DNA of 64,000 nucleotides from Planosporangium mesophilum (GCF_016863255.1 NZ_BOON01000001.1:1-64000); one strand, 5' to 3'. Positions 52,876 through 64,000 are shown, counted from the stretch's first letter. Notes: generated by a model from the letters alone, not told the origin. Numbers and translations: made by a program.

Positions 52876-53754
52876 TCAGCGACCGACCGGACGCAGCAGC
52901 CCCTCCTGTACCACGGTCGCCACCTGGCTGCCATCCACAGTGAACATCCGGCCGCTGGCCAGACCCCGTCCGCCGGACGCCGACGGGCTCCAGCAGTCGT
53001 AGAGGAACCACTCGTCCGCGCGGACCGGCCGGTGCAGCCAGAGCGCGTGGTCCAGGCTCGCGCCCTGGAACCCGCCGGGCCCCCACACGGCACCGTGCAT
53101 CGACAGTACGGAGTCCAGCAGCGTCAGGTCGGACGCGTACGTGAGCGCGCAGGCGTGCAGCAGCGGGTCGTCGGGCAGCTTGCCGTCGAAGCGCATCCAG
53201 ACCCGCTGGTGCGCCTCGGAGGGGCGGTCGCCGGGGGGTAGCCACCCGGGCTCGCTCACGTACCGCACGTCGATCGGGCGCGGGATGAGCTGCCACATGC
53301 CCAGCCGCTCCGGGTACTTGGCCAGCCGGTCAGCCATCGTCGGCACCTGGTCGGGGCCCGGCACGTCGAGCGGCGCCCGCCCCTGGTGCTCGAGGCCGTC
53401 CTCGTCGACGTGGAACGAGGCCGACATGAAGAAGATGGGCTTGTCGTGCTGGAGGGCCACCGACCGGCGTACCGAGAACGAACGCCCGTCGCGGACGTCC
53501 TCCACCGAGTACACGATCGGCACGGTCGGGTCGCCCGGCCGCACGAAGTACCCGTGCAGTGAGTGCACCCGGCGCTCCGGGTCGACGGTACGGCCGGCGG
53601 CGACGAGCGCCTGGCCGGCCACCTGGCCGCCGAAGACCCGCTGGAGCCCGATCTTCGGGCTGGTGCCCTCGAACGTGGTGTCGGTCAGCTTGCGCAGATC
53701 CAGCAGTTCGAGGAGTTCGTCGACCGCCTGCTGGCCCGTGACGAGTTCGCTCAC
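52876..53754 (-). CDS. tesB: Acyl-CoA thioesterase II
   Basis: A 292-residue double-hotdog TesB thioesterase cleaving acyl-CoA to fatty acid and CoA. Recognisable: FEGTSPKIGLQRVFGGQVAG at the N-terminus, HSLHGYFVRPGDP, RDGRSFSVRRSVALQ, and ASLDHALWLHRPVRADEW near the active centre. GTG 53754 overlaps the pyk stop (GTGA), so pyk and tesB are in one operon, an arrangement seen in Micromonospora relatives (from memory). Confidence 0.93.
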   Translation of the reverse strand: MSELVTGQQAVDELLELLDLRKLTDTTFEGTSPKIGLQRVFGGQVAGQALVAAGRTVDPERRVHSLHGYFVRPGDPTVPIVYSVEDVRDGRSFSVRRSVALQHDKPIFFMSASFHVDEDGLEHQGRAPLDVPGPDQVPTMADRLAKYPERLGMWQLIPRPIDVRYVSEPGWLPPGDRPSEAHQRVWMRFDGKLPDDPLLHACALTYASDLTLLDSVLSMHGAVWGPGGFQGASLDHALWLHRPVRADEWFLYDCWSPSASGGRGLASGRMFTVDGSQVATVVQEGLLRPVGR

Positions 53755-55175
53755 TCGGAGTCCGCCAGGTCGCCGAGGCGGTGCACGCGAAGCGTGTTCG
53801 TGGAGCCGGGGGTACCGGGCGGGCTGCCGGCGACGATCACCACGTGGTCTCCCTTGTACGCGAAGTCCATCTCGAGCAGCGCCTGGTCGACCTGGCGGAA
53901 CATGTCGTCGGTGTGCTGGACGAACGGCGACAGGTGTGTCTGCACCCCCCACGACAGCGTGAGCTGGTTGCGCACCGTCGGCTCCGGCGTGAACGCCAGC
54001 AGCGGCAGGTAGCAGTGCAGCCGGGCCAGCCGCCGCACGGTGTCGCCGGTGACCGTGAACGCGACCATCGCCTTGGCGCCGATCGACGACGCGATCCTCG
54101 CCGCCGCCGCCGTCAGGGCGCCTCCGGTGGTACGCGGATCATGCTGCAGCCGGGGCACCTCCCGGATGCCCTCCTCGGTGGTGGCGATGATCCGGGCCAT
54201 CGTCGACACGGTCAGCACCGGGTACCGACCGACGCTGGTCTCACCGGACAGCATGAGCGCGTCCGCGCCGTCGAGCACCGCGTTGGCGACGTCCGACGCC
54301 TCCGCCCGGGTGGGCCGCGAGTTCTCGATCATGGAGTCGAGCATCTGGGTCGCCACGATGACCGGCTTGGCCTCCTCGCGGCACAGCTGGACCGCGCGCT
54401 TCTGCACCAGCGGCACCCGCTCCAGCGGCAGCTCCACGCCCAGGTCGCCACGGGCCACCATGATGCCGTCGAACGCGGCGACGATCGCCTCGAGCTGCGC
54501 CACCGCCTCCGGCTTCTCGATCTTGGCGAGCACCGGCCGGCGGACGCCGACCTCGTCCATGATCTCGTGTACCAGCTTGATGTCGTCGGGCGAGCGCACG
54601 AACGACAGCGCGACCAGGTCGACGCCCAGCTTGAGCGCGAAGCGCAGGTCGCGGATGTCCTTCTCGGACAGCGCCGGTACGCTCACCGCCACGTTGGGCA
54701 GCGAGACGCCCTTGTGGTTGGAGACCTGGCCGCCCTCGATCACGAGGACCCGGATGTCGGTGCCCTCCACGGCGATGACCTCGACGGCCACCTTGCCGTC
54801 GTCGATCAGCAGCCGGTCACCGATCTTCACCTCGGCGGGCAGCTTGCGGTAGGTGCAGGAGACGCGGTCGTGGGTACCCTCCAAGTCCTCGGACGTGATC
54901 ACCACGGTCTCGCCGGTGCGCCACTCGACCGCACCTTCCTTGAACGTGCCCAGCCGGATCTTCGGGCCCTGCAGGTCGGCGAGGATCCCGACCGCCCGGC
55001 CGCTGGCCTCGGCGGCCTCGCGTACCAGGTGGTAGACCTTCTCGTGGTCACCGTGGGTGCCGTGGCTGAAGTTGAGCCGCGCCACGTCCATGCCGGCGTC
55101 CACGAGACCGCGCAGGCGTTCAGGACTGGAGGTGGCGGGGCCGATCGTACAAACGATCTTCGCGCGACGTGTCAC
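53751..55175 (-). CDS. pyk: Pyruvate kinase
   Basis: A 474-residue glycolytic enzyme converting phosphoenolpyruvate and ADP to pyruvate and ATP. Motifs: RRAKIVCTIGPATSS, DVARLNFSHGTHGDHEK, the catalytic Lys in LAKIEKPEAV, MVARGDLGVELP for the metal, and ATQMLDSMIENSRPTRAEAS. GTG 55175 lacks a ribosome site, but TAGCCT ends six bases upstream, pointing to a leaderless transcript. It starts an operon with tesB and probably the Rrf2 gene. Confidence 0.96.
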   Translation of the reverse strand: MTRRAKIVCTIGPATSSPERLRGLVDAGMDVARLNFSHGTHGDHEKVYHLVREAAEASGRAVGILADLQGPKIRLGTFKEGAVEWRTGETVVITSEDLEGTHDRVSCTYRKLPAEVKIGDRLLIDDGKVAVEVIAVEGTDIRVLVIEGGQVSNHKGVSLPNVAVSVPALSEKDIRDLRFALKLGVDLVALSFVRSPDDIKLVHEIMDEVGVRRPVLAKIEKPEAVAQLEAIVAAFDGIMVARGDLGVELPLERVPLVQKRAVQLCREEAKPVIVATQMLDSMIENSRPTRAEASDVANAVLDGADALMLSGETSVGRYPVLTVSTMARIIATTEEGIREVPRLQHDPRTTGGALTAAAARIASSIGAKAMVAFTVTGDTVRRLARLHCYLPLLAFTPEPTVRNQLTLSWGVQTHLSPFVQHTDDMFRQVDQALLEMDFAYKGDHVVIVAGSPPGTPGSTNTLRVHRLGDLADSE

Positions 55176-55233
55176 AAGATGAGGCTAACTGTTGCCGGGC
55201 GGTAGGGGGTCATTGACCCAGGAGTTCGACCGG

Positions 55234-56214
55234 ATGTCGGATTCCGTTGCACCACCGGCCGACATTTCACGAAAGGGCACCGGCATCACTCGGGAGAACG
55301 GGTACGACGCGGCCCGCCGTCGGATCCGGCGCGCCTACCGCCGTCAGGTCGCCAGGGTCGGGGGTACCTGGCACGCGCTGGTGACCATGGCCGGCCCCGA
55401 CGGAACGCACCTGCCGGCCGTCGATGACCGCGCCGACCAGGTCGTACCCGCCGCGAGCATCAACAAGCTGGCGATCGCCTGCGCTGTCCTGGACAAGATC
55501 GATCGCGGGGTGCTGCGCCTGGACCAGCGGGTCGAGCTGAGGCCGGAGGACGTCCTGGACGGCGACGGCATCTACCACCGGCAGCCGGTGTGGGGTGACC
55601 GGCTCACCCTCGCCAACGTGCTGGCGGCGATGCTGATGCTGTCGGACAACACCGCTGTGCGCCTGTGCGGCCTCGTCTGTACCGGCGTCGAGGTCAACGA
55701 GTACCTCTCGACCAGGGGCTTCACGCACACCCGGGTGGAGCCCCTGCCGGACGACCCGCGCCGCATGTTCCTCGGAACCACCACCCCGCACGAGACGCAC
55801 GCGCTGCTGAGCGGACTCGTCGGCGGCGCCATGATTCCGGATGGCATGGTCCCTGGTGGCATCGTCCCGGGCGGCACGGTCCCGGGCGGCATCGCCCCTG
55901 GTGGCATCGTCCCGGGTGGCATGGTCTCGCCGGCGTCGACCCGGTTCCTGCTCGACGTCCTGCGGGGCTACACCGACGGGGTGCGCCGCACCATGTCGTC
56001 GACCGAGCGACTGCGCACGGTCAGCAAGTACGGCGCCCTCGACGACGGCCGGCACGAGGCGGGGGTCATGTTCGACGCCGACGGCACGGCCCGGGTCATC
56101 TTCTGCCTGTTCAGCGAGCTGCCCGGGCACGGCCACAACTACGGCGCCACCCACCCGCTGGTCGAGGCGCACGCCCGGCTGGGCCGGTGCATGTTCGACC
56201 AGCTGCCGACCTGA
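55234..56214 (+). CDS. Class-A-beta-lactamase-like serine hydrolase without signal peptide
   Basis: A 326-residue protein with class A beta-lactamase/DD-peptidase motifs: S-x-x-K in PAASINKLA (near 77-80), S-D-N in MLSDNTAVRLCG, and SKYGA in place of K-T-G. No signal peptide or anchor is visible, so the cellular place and substrate are unclear; resistance is not implied. A loop of six PGG(I/M/T)V-type repeats, encoded by a 15-bp minisatellite, lies before the third motif. ATG 55234 follows AGGAG nine bases upstream. Divergent from pyk. Confidence 0.75.
   Translation: MSDSVAPPADISRKGTGITRENGYDAARRRIRRAYRRQVARVGGTWHALVTMAGPDGTHLPAVDDRADQVVPAASINKLAIACAVLDKIDRGVLRLDQRVELRPEDVLDGDGIYHRQPVWGDRLTLANVLAAMLMLSDNTAVRLCGLVCTGVEVNEYLSTRGFTHTRVEPLPDDPRRMFLGTTTPHETHALLSGLVGGAMIPDGMVPGGIVPGGTVPGGIAPGGIVPGGMVSPASTRFLLDVLRGYTDGVRRTMSSTERLRTVSKYGALDDGRHEAGVMFDADGTARVIFCLFSELPGHGHNYGATHPLVEAHARLGRCMFDQLPT
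55843..55930 (+). repeat. 15-bp in-frame tandem repeat, 5.9 copies
   Basis: Five full 15-bp units from 55843 and a partial sixth (core GGCATCGTCCCGGGC) encode PGG-x-V repeats inside the beta-lactamase-like protein. Confidence 0.9.
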
Positions 56215-56340
56215 TCACTTCCGACTGGGAATCCACTCCCGACAGGAACGGCTCCAGGTCACGTCATCGCCTCGCTTCATCGTACGCATGTACTAATTCT
56301 AGGGAACGCCCCCGACATTCCGGCGAGTCTCGCGAATCAC

Positions 56341-56386
56341 TTGAACCCTCAACCAAATGACGTGTACCTTGTAGTTGAGAGTTCAA
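56341..56386 (+). promoter_or_regulatory. Promoter flanked by two TTGA-N4-TCAA operators
   Basis: TTGAAC (56341-56346), an 18-base spacer and TACCTT (56365-56370) form a good promoter for the dioxygenase gene. TTGA-N4-TCAA occurs twice, at 56341-56352 over the -35 and 56375-56386 near the start point; the longer arms are 12/13 complementary. A MarR-family repressor is the likely binder. None is encoded in the window. Confidence 0.6.
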
Positions 56387-56403
56387 TAAGATTGGGGACG
56401 ACC

Positions 56404-57180
56404 ATGGAGCGGATGCCCGCCCTCTACCTCGGCCACGGCGCTCCACCACTGGTGGACGACCCGACCTGGACCCGCGAGCTGGCGGCCTGGGCCGGCCGGC
56501 TGCCCCGTCCGACCGCCATCCTGATCGTCTCCGCGCACTGGGAGTCCGCCCCGCTGACCATCGGCGCCACCGCGACCGGCGTGCCCCTGGTCTACGACTT
56601 CGGCGGCTTCCCGGAGCGGTACTACCGCGCGCAGTACCGGTCCCCCGGCGCGCCCGAGCTGGCCGCGAAGGTCAAGGCCCTGGTGGCCGACACCGAACCG
56701 GTGGCCGAGCAGCCCGACCGGGGCCTCGACCACGGGGCGTACGTGCCGCTCACCGTCATGTACCCGGACGCCGACATCCCGGTACTCCAGATCTCCATGC
56801 CGACGCTGGACCCGCAGCGGCTCCTGGACCTGGGTCGGCGACTGGCGCCCCTGCGCGACGAGGGCGTACTCATCGTCGGCAGCGGGTTCCTCACCCACGG
56901 CCTGCCGTTCCTGCGGGACTGGCGGGTCGACGCCACCCCGCCGGGCTGGTCGGCGGAGTTCGACGCGTGGGCCGGCGAGGTACTCGCCCGCGGCGCGGTC
57001 GACGAGCTGATCGATTTCCGTAACCGGGCGCCGGGCATGCCGTACGCGCACCCGACGATCGAGCACTTCGCGCCGATGTTCGTCACGCTCGGCGCGGGCG
57101 ACGACCCGGAGGCCCCGCCGCAGCAGGAGATCGACGGCTTCTGGCTCGGCCTGGCCAAGCGCTCCATCCAGGTCGCCTAG
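56404..57180 (+). CDS. DODA-type extradiol aromatic ring-opening dioxygenase
   Basis: A 258-residue LigB/DODA-family enzyme using non-heme Fe(II) or Zn. Metal-ligand regions: YLGHGAPPL near 8-16, SAHWES, DHGAYVPL, and the later GSGFLTHGLPFL. Members open catechol-like rings such as DOPA; the natural substrate is not known. ATG 56404 follows GGGGAC. Expression likely controlled by the paired TTGA-N4-TCAA operators just upstream. Convergent with gltD across a strong hairpin. Confidence 0.9.
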   Translation: MERMPALYLGHGAPPLVDDPTWTRELAAWAGRLPRPTAILIVSAHWESAPLTIGATATGVPLVYDFGGFPERYYRAQYRSPGAPELAAKVKALVADTEPVAEQPDRGLDHGAYVPLTVMYPDADIPVLQISMPTLDPQRLLDLGRRLAPLRDEGVLIVGSGFLTHGLPFLRDWRVDATPPGWSAEFDAWAGEVLARGAVDELIDFRNRAPGMPYAHPTIEHFAPMFVTLGAGDDPEAPPQQEIDGFWLGLAKRSIQVA

Positions 57181-57190
57181 TGACCTGAAT

Positions 57191-57237
57191 CGTGATCGTG
57201 GACACCTGGCGGCGGGCGCCAGGTGTCCACGATCACG
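57191..57237. terminator. Bidirectional terminator, 21-bp perfect stem
   Basis: 57191-57211 pairs perfectly with 57217-57237 around a 5-nt loop, between the convergent dioxygenase and gltD genes. It is the strongest hairpin in the window. Confidence 0.88.
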
Positions 57238-57247
57238 AAGAGAACGG

Positions 57248-58742
<1,495 letters not shown>

Positions 58743-58750
<8 letters not shown>

Positions 58751-61700
58751 GGGATACCTCCGTCTTGTCTTCAGGCGTGGGCGACGGCCCCGCGGACCTG
58801 GACCCGGTCGCGGCCGACATCACCGCCTCGTCGACATCACGGCCGGCGGCCTCGGCGGCCTTGATCACTTCCATCACCCGCTTGTAGTCGCGGGGCACCA
58901 CCGCGGTGAACTCGGCGACGGCCGAGTCCCACCGCTCCAGGAGCCCGGCGGCCACCGGCGAGCCGGTCTCCTCGGCGTGCCGGGCGACGAGCGACCGCAG
59001 CAGGTCCGGGTCACCCACCGGATCCAGGTCCACCAGCTCCGGGTTGACCCGGGCCGGGTCGAGGTTCCACACGTACGCGACGCCGCCGGACATGCCGGCC
59101 GCGAAGTTGCGTCCGGTACCGCCGAGCACGACGACCGTACCCCCGGTCATGTACTCGCAGCCGTGGTCACCGACGCCCTCGACGACCGCCGCGGCCCCGG
59201 AGTTGCGGACCGCGAACCGCTCCCCCACCCGGCCTCGCAGGAAGACCTCACCGCGGGTGGCCCCGTACAGGATCGTGTTGCCGCCGATGATTTGATCTTC
59301 GGCTCCGCCGAGCGGCGATCCAGGCGCCACGAACGGCGCGGACTCGTCCGGCCGCACGATCAGCCGGCCGCCGGACAGGCCCTTGCCGATGTAGTCGTTG
59401 GCGTCGCCGAGCAGCCGCAGCGTCACCCCGCTCGGCACGAACGCGCCGAACGACTGCCCGGCCGTGCCGCGCAGGGTCACGTCGATCGTGTCGGCGGGCA
59501 GGCCAGCACCGCCGAACCGGCGGGTCACCTCGCCGCCCAGCATCGCGCCGACGCTGCGGTTGCGGTTGCTCACCGCCATCTCGATCTTCACCGCGGTGGC
59601 GTCGTTCAACGCGGAGCCCGCGGCGGCGATCAGCTTGTTGTCGAGCGCCTCCTCGAGCTTGTGGTCCTGCTTGACGCTCTGGCGCCGGGACGCGTCCGCC
59701 GGCAGGTCGGGCACGTACAGCACCGGCTCCAGGTCGAGCCCGTACGCCTTCCAGTGCTCCACGGCCGACCTGGTGTCGAGCAGCTCGACATGCCCGATCG
59801 CCTCGTCGAGGGTGCGGAACCCGAGCTCGGCCAGGTACCCGCGAACCTCCTCGGCGAGGAACAGGAAGAAGTTCTCCACGAACTCGGGCTTGCCGGTGTA
59901 CCGCTTGCGCAGCTCAGGGTTCTGGGTGGCGATGCCGACCGGGCAGGTGTCGAGGTGGCAGACGCGCATCATCACGCAGCCGGAGACGATCAGCGGGGCG
60001 GTGGCGAAGCCGAACTCCTCCGCACCCAGCAGCGCCGCGACGACGACGTCCCGGCCGGTCTTGAGCTGCCCGTCGACCTGGACGGTCACCCGGTCGCGCA
60101 GGCCCTGCAGCAGCAGCGTCTGCTGGGTCTCGGCCAGGCCCAGCTCCCAGGGCGTACCCGCGTGCTTGAGCGAGTTGAGCGGGGACGCGCCGGTGCCGCC
60201 GTCGTGGCCGGAGATCAGGATGACGTCGGCCTTCGTCTTCGCCACGCCGGAGGCGACCGTACCCACACCGACCTCGGAGACCAGCTTGACATGGATCCGC
60301 GCGCTCGGGTTGACGTTCTTCAGGTCGTAGACGAGCTGCGCCAGGTCCTCGATCGAGTAGATGTCGTGGTGCGGCGGCGGCGAGATCAGGCCGACACCCG
60401 GGGTGGCGTACCGGGTCTTGGCGATCCACGGCCACACCTTGTTGCCCGGAAGCTGGCCGCCCTCGCCGGGCTTCGCACCCTGCGCCATCTTGATCTGGAG
60501 GTCGTCGGCGTTGACCAGGTACTCGGTGGTCACGCCGAAGCGGCCACTGGCCACCTGCTTGACCGCCGAGCGCCGGGCCGGGTCGTAGAGCCGCTCGACG
60601 TCCTCACCGCCCTCGCCGGTGTTGGACTTGCCGCCGAGGCGGTTCATCGCGATCGCGAGGTCGGTGTGCGCCTCGGCGGAGATCGAGCCGTAGCTCATCG
60701 CGCCGGTGGCGAACCGCTTGACGATCTCGCTGGCCGGCTCGACCTCCTCGATCGGTACGGCCGGGCGCTCGCCGAACTTGAACTCGAACAGGCCGCGCAG
60801 GGACGCCGCCTGCGCCGCCAGTCCGTCGACCTTCGACGTGTACTTCTTGAACACGTCGAACTGCCGGGACCGGGTGGCGTGCTGGAGAAGGAAGACCGTC
60901 TCCGGGTTGAACAGGTGCAGCTCACCCTCGCGGCGCCACTGGTACTCCCCGCCGACCTCCAGCCGGCGGTGCGAGCGCTCGGCGGGGTTGGCCGGGTACG
61001 CCTTGGCGTGCCGCGCGACCACCTCGGCGTTGATCTCCTCCAGGCCGATGCCGCCGATCTTGCTGCTGGTACCGGTGAAGTACCGCTCGACCAGGTCGGG
61101 AGCGAGCCCGACCGCCTCGAAGACCTGGGCACCGCAGTACGACGAGACCGTCGAGATGCCCATCTTCGACATGATCTTCAAGACGCCCTTGTTGAGGCCC
61201 TTGACGTAGTTCTTGATGGCCTTCGCGGAGCCGATGCCCGGCAGCGCGTCGGTGGCGATCAGGTCCTCGACGCTCTCGAACGCCAGGTACGGGTTGACCG
61301 CGGCCGCGCCGTACCCGATCAGCACGGCGACGTGGTGCACCTCGCGGCAGTCGCCGGACTCGACGACCAGCGCGACCTGGGTACGGGTCTGCTCACGTAC
61401 CAGGTGCTGGTGGACCGCGGCGGTGAGCAGCAGCGACGGGATCGGCGCAAGGTCGGCGGTGGAGTCGCGGTCGCTCAGGACCAGTACCCGTACCCCGTCC
61501 TCGATCGCCTCGGAGACCCCGCGCATGATCTCGACCAGGCGGACCTTGAGGCCGGCGGCGCCCTCGCGGACCGGGTACAGCCCGGAGACGCGGACCGCCT
61601 TGAAGCCCGGCATGTCGCCGTCTTCGTCGATCGACAGGATCTTGGCCAGCTCGTCGTTGTCGATCACCGGACCCGGCAGCACGATCTGCCGGCAGCTCGC

Positions 61701-63410
61701 CGGGTTCGGGTCGAGCAGGTTGCCCTCCGGACCGATGGTCTGGTTGAGGCTGGTGACCAGCTCCTCCCGGATCGCGTCCAGTGGCGGGTTGGTGACCTGC
61801 GCGAAGAGCTGGGTGAAGTAGTCGTAGAGCAGCCGGGGACGGGTCGACAGCGGCGCGACCGGGGTGTCGGTGCCCATCGAGCCCAGCGGCTCGGCGCCGG
61901 CGCGGGCCATCGGCCCGATGAGGATCTTCAGCTCCTCCTCGGTGTAGCCGAAGGTCTGCTGGCGGCGCTGTACCGACTCGTGGGTGTACACGACGTGCTC
62001 GCGCGCGGGCAGCGCGTCGAGGTGCATCAGCCCGGCGTGCAGCCAGTCGTCGTACGGCTGCTGCGTGGCGAGCTCCGCCTTGATCTCGTCGTCTTCGACG
62101 ATCCGGCCCGCGGCCGTGTCGACCAGGAACATCCGGCCCGGCTGCAGCCGGCCCTTGGCCACGACCGTGGCCGGGTCGAGTTCGAGCACGCCCGCCTCGC
62201 TGGCGAGCACGACCAGGCCGTCGGAGGTGTGCCACCAGCGCCCCGGCCGCAGGCCGTTGCGGTCGAGGACGGCGCCGATGACCGTACCGTCGGTGAAGGC
62301 GACCGCCGCCGGCCCGTCCCACGGCTCCATGAGGCTCGCGTGGAACTGGTAGAACGCGCGCCGCGCCGGGTCCATCGCGGGGTCGTTCTCCCACGCCTCC
62401 GGGATCATCATCAGGACGGCGTGCGGCAGGCTGCGCCCGGCGAGGTGCAGCAGTTCGAGGACCTCGTCGAAGTTGGCCGAGTCGGAGGCGCCCGGCGTGC
62501 AAATCGGGAACAGGCGCCGGATGTTGCCGGGCAGGTCCGGGCTGGCCAGCAGCGCCTCCCGGGCGGCCATCCAGTTGCGGTTGCCCCGGATCGTGTTGAT
62601 CTCGCCGTTGTGGGCGATGATCCGGTACGGGTGCGCCAGCGGCCACGACGGGAACGTGTTGGTGGAGAAGCGGCTGTGCACGAGCGCGATCGCGCTGTCC
62701 ACGCGCGGGTCGGACAGCTCCGGGTACAGCCGGGGCAGCTGGTCGGGGGCGAGCATCCCCTTCCAGGTCATGGTGCGGCTGGACAGCGACGGGAAGTACA
62801 GGTCGATGCCGCGCTCGCGGGTCTCCCGCTCGGCCTGCCGGCGCACGCAGAACGCGACGCGGTCGAGCTCGAGGCCGGACAGGGCCTCGCCGGCCGACCC
62901 CTGCGGGGTGTCGACCAGCCGGTCGGCCGCGAGGAAGACCTGCATGATGCGGGGCATCGCGTCGCAGGCGCTGGCCCCGAGGTCGCTCGCGTCGACGGGT
63001 ACGTCCCGCCAGCCGAGCACGCGGGCGCCCTCGACCAGGGCGTACTTGGCGAAGACTGCCATGGCCCGCTCGGCGTCAGCCTGGTCGGTGGGCAGGAACG
63101 CCAGGCCGGTGGCGTATCCGCCGGCTGGCGGAAGCTCCACTCCGGCCACGGCGCGACAGAACGCGTCCGGTACCTGGATCATGATGCCGGCGCCGTCGCC
63201 GGTGTTCTGCTCCGCGCCGCGGGCACCGCGGTGATCCATCCGGCAGAGTGCGTTCAGCCCGAGTTCGACGACCTCATGGGAGCGCCGACCGGCCACATCC
63301 GCCACGAACGCCACACCACAGGCATCGTGCTCGTAGGCGGGGTCGTAGAGACCTTGGGCCTGTGGCAGCGTTCCCTTGGGCGGCGCGGTGGGGGTGTGTG
63401 ACGATGCCAT
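58743..63410 (-). CDS. gltB: Glutamate synthase large subunit
   Basis: A 1555-residue protein that makes glutamate from glutamine and 2-oxoglutarate. The N-terminal glutaminase nucleophile is the Cys in HDACGVAFV (processed region near 31). The FMN-binding synthase domain includes [15 protein letters not shown] near 1070, and [15 protein letters not shown] near 1145 binds the [3Fe-4S] cluster. The C-terminal GXGXG beta-helix domain follows. ATG 63410 follows GAGGAGG. Nitrogen regulation by GlnR would be expected, but I could not identify a convincing GlnR box. Confidence 0.96.
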
Positions 63411-63885
63411 CGGGCCTCCTCACGTCGTCAAGACAGCGGAAAGGGACGACGTCGGCCCAGGTAGTCGCGTTGAGTGTACGCGAAACCGACCCTCCAACGA
63501 GAAGGTCGACCTGATCACAATCGGGCTGACCGTGACGGGAAGGCCTCGTGTTGCGAGACCGTGCCTGCCCCGACGTGGACAAACACCATTGTGACGCGCA
63601 CTCTCAAAACCTTCACATGCACCTAAGCCGTGCAACGCCTCACATTTGACACCGTTGTCGGGCGTTGACGAGCGGAAATGTGCTCCACCATACGGACACC
63701 CATCCCAGAGTTTGGGTGATGCTCGCAGGGGTAGTGAAGTTACTCCACAGTAACTCATATCGCGGCGCCGATGCAGCCGCCGTCTCGACCGCCCCCTGCC
63801 CGCAGCCGGCGCACCCCGCCGCGTGGGCGTCCCCAGCCGCGCGAGCCACCGCCGGCCGCGCGAGCGACCCGATGGAGGCAGCCAC
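63411..63885. other. 475-bp divergent control region upstream of gltB
   Basis: No gene is supported. For gltB a possible -10 TACACT lies at 63473-63478 on the minus strand, without a convincing -35. TTGACA on the plus strand near 63645 and an 18-bp inverted repeat at 63738 precede the gene at 63886. The stretch around 63600-63750 is richer in A/T than its surroundings. Confidence 0.55.
63738..63755. promoter_or_regulatory. 18-bp inverted repeat, possible operator
   Basis: AGTTACT and AGTAACT flank CCAC as a perfect 7-bp inverted repeat between gltB and the gene at 63886. It contains GTAAC, the half-site seen in GlnR boxes, but the expected second half-site is not clear. Confidence 0.4.
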
Positions 63886-64000
63886 ATGACCCTGCGCATC
63901 GCGAACGGCACCGCCTGGGCCGACGTCCTGGACCGGGCCATCACCACAACCCCCGAGGCCTTCGCCTACGGCCGGTTGCGCAACCTGATCTCCGGACAGT
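63886..64000 (+). CDS. N-terminal part of a protein cut by the window edge
   Basis: Only 38 codons are visible. ATG 63886 follows ATGGAGG at good spacing. The residues ...WADVLDRAITTTPEAF then GRLRNLISGQ could be the start of an aldehyde-dehydrogenase-like protein (such enzymes often begin with an N-L/I-x-G-x-W strand), but this is a guess from too little sequence. Confidence 0.55.
   Translation, partial: MTLRIANGTAWADVLDRAITTTPEAFAYGRLRNLISGQ

Noticed and set aside
63411-63885. Looked for GlnR boxes upstream of gltB
   Set aside because: Only one GTAAC half-site in an inverted repeat is visible; the spacing to a GAAAC partner is not met.

Overview
The window is very GC-rich actinobacterial chromosome: roughly 70% G+C or more by eye, many GTG starts, purine-rich Shine-Dalgarno sites, several apparently leaderless genes, and terminators without U-tracts. 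The mix of genes (a giant secreted Rhs protein with a PLL-type lectin, SigB/SigF-like and ECF sigma factors, c-di-GMP proteins, NagZ-like GH3, PL3 pectate lyase, gltBD next to pyk) fits Micromonosporaceae best. That family assignment is inference. I saw no rRNA, tRNA, CRISPR array, transposase or integrase.

Layout. 1-5.6 kb: small membrane protein, secreted BNR/sialidase-like protein, SDR oxidoreductase, heme-oxygenase-like diiron protein facing a CDGSH protein, and a membrane-anchored protein with a sigma-region-2-like domain. 5.6-22.8 kb: a polymorphic-toxin locus read leftward in the order PLL-type lectin, 3277-residue Rhs protein with HINT protease and an unrecognised toxin tip, a Clp-N-repeat protein coupled to the toxin by an ATGA overlap, then an array of immunity-like genes and toxin-tip scraps closed by a second Clp-N-repeat paralogue. 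22.8-33.7 kb: Ski2-like helicase, trmB, P450 plus ferredoxin, secreted M14 carboxypeptidase, membrane protein with a degenerate GGDEF domain, lipoprotein L,D-transpeptidase. 33.7-40.5 kb: regulators, namely a SigB/SigF-type sigma, a divergent ECF sigma/zinc anti-sigma pair, and a FIST sensor overlapping a GGDEF-EAL protein. 40.5-47.9 kb: GH3 hexosaminidase, PL3 pectate lyase, GT9, a DUF2795-like small protein, zinc alcohol dehydrogenase with an SRPBCC protein, M20 amidohydrolase. 47.9-57.2 kb: PLP decarboxylase, sulfonate/nitrate-type ABC operon, Rrf2 regulator, tesB, pyk, class-A-beta-lactamase-like protein, extradiol dioxygenase. 57.2-63.4 kb: gltD and gltB. A rightward gene runs off the end at 63886.

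How the parts fit. The toxin locus is the main accessory island. Lectin and Rhs share a near-identical leader, of which a third orphan copy lies upstream; the genes after Rhs look like current and displaced immunity cassettes. A SigB-type promoter in front of the small gene at 44470 links it to the sigma factor at 34159. A second theme is minisatellites: 15- or 18-bp tandem repeats occur inside at least four coding regions and in several intergenic or untranslated regions, always in multiples of three. Several convergent gene pairs are closed by long perfect hairpins.
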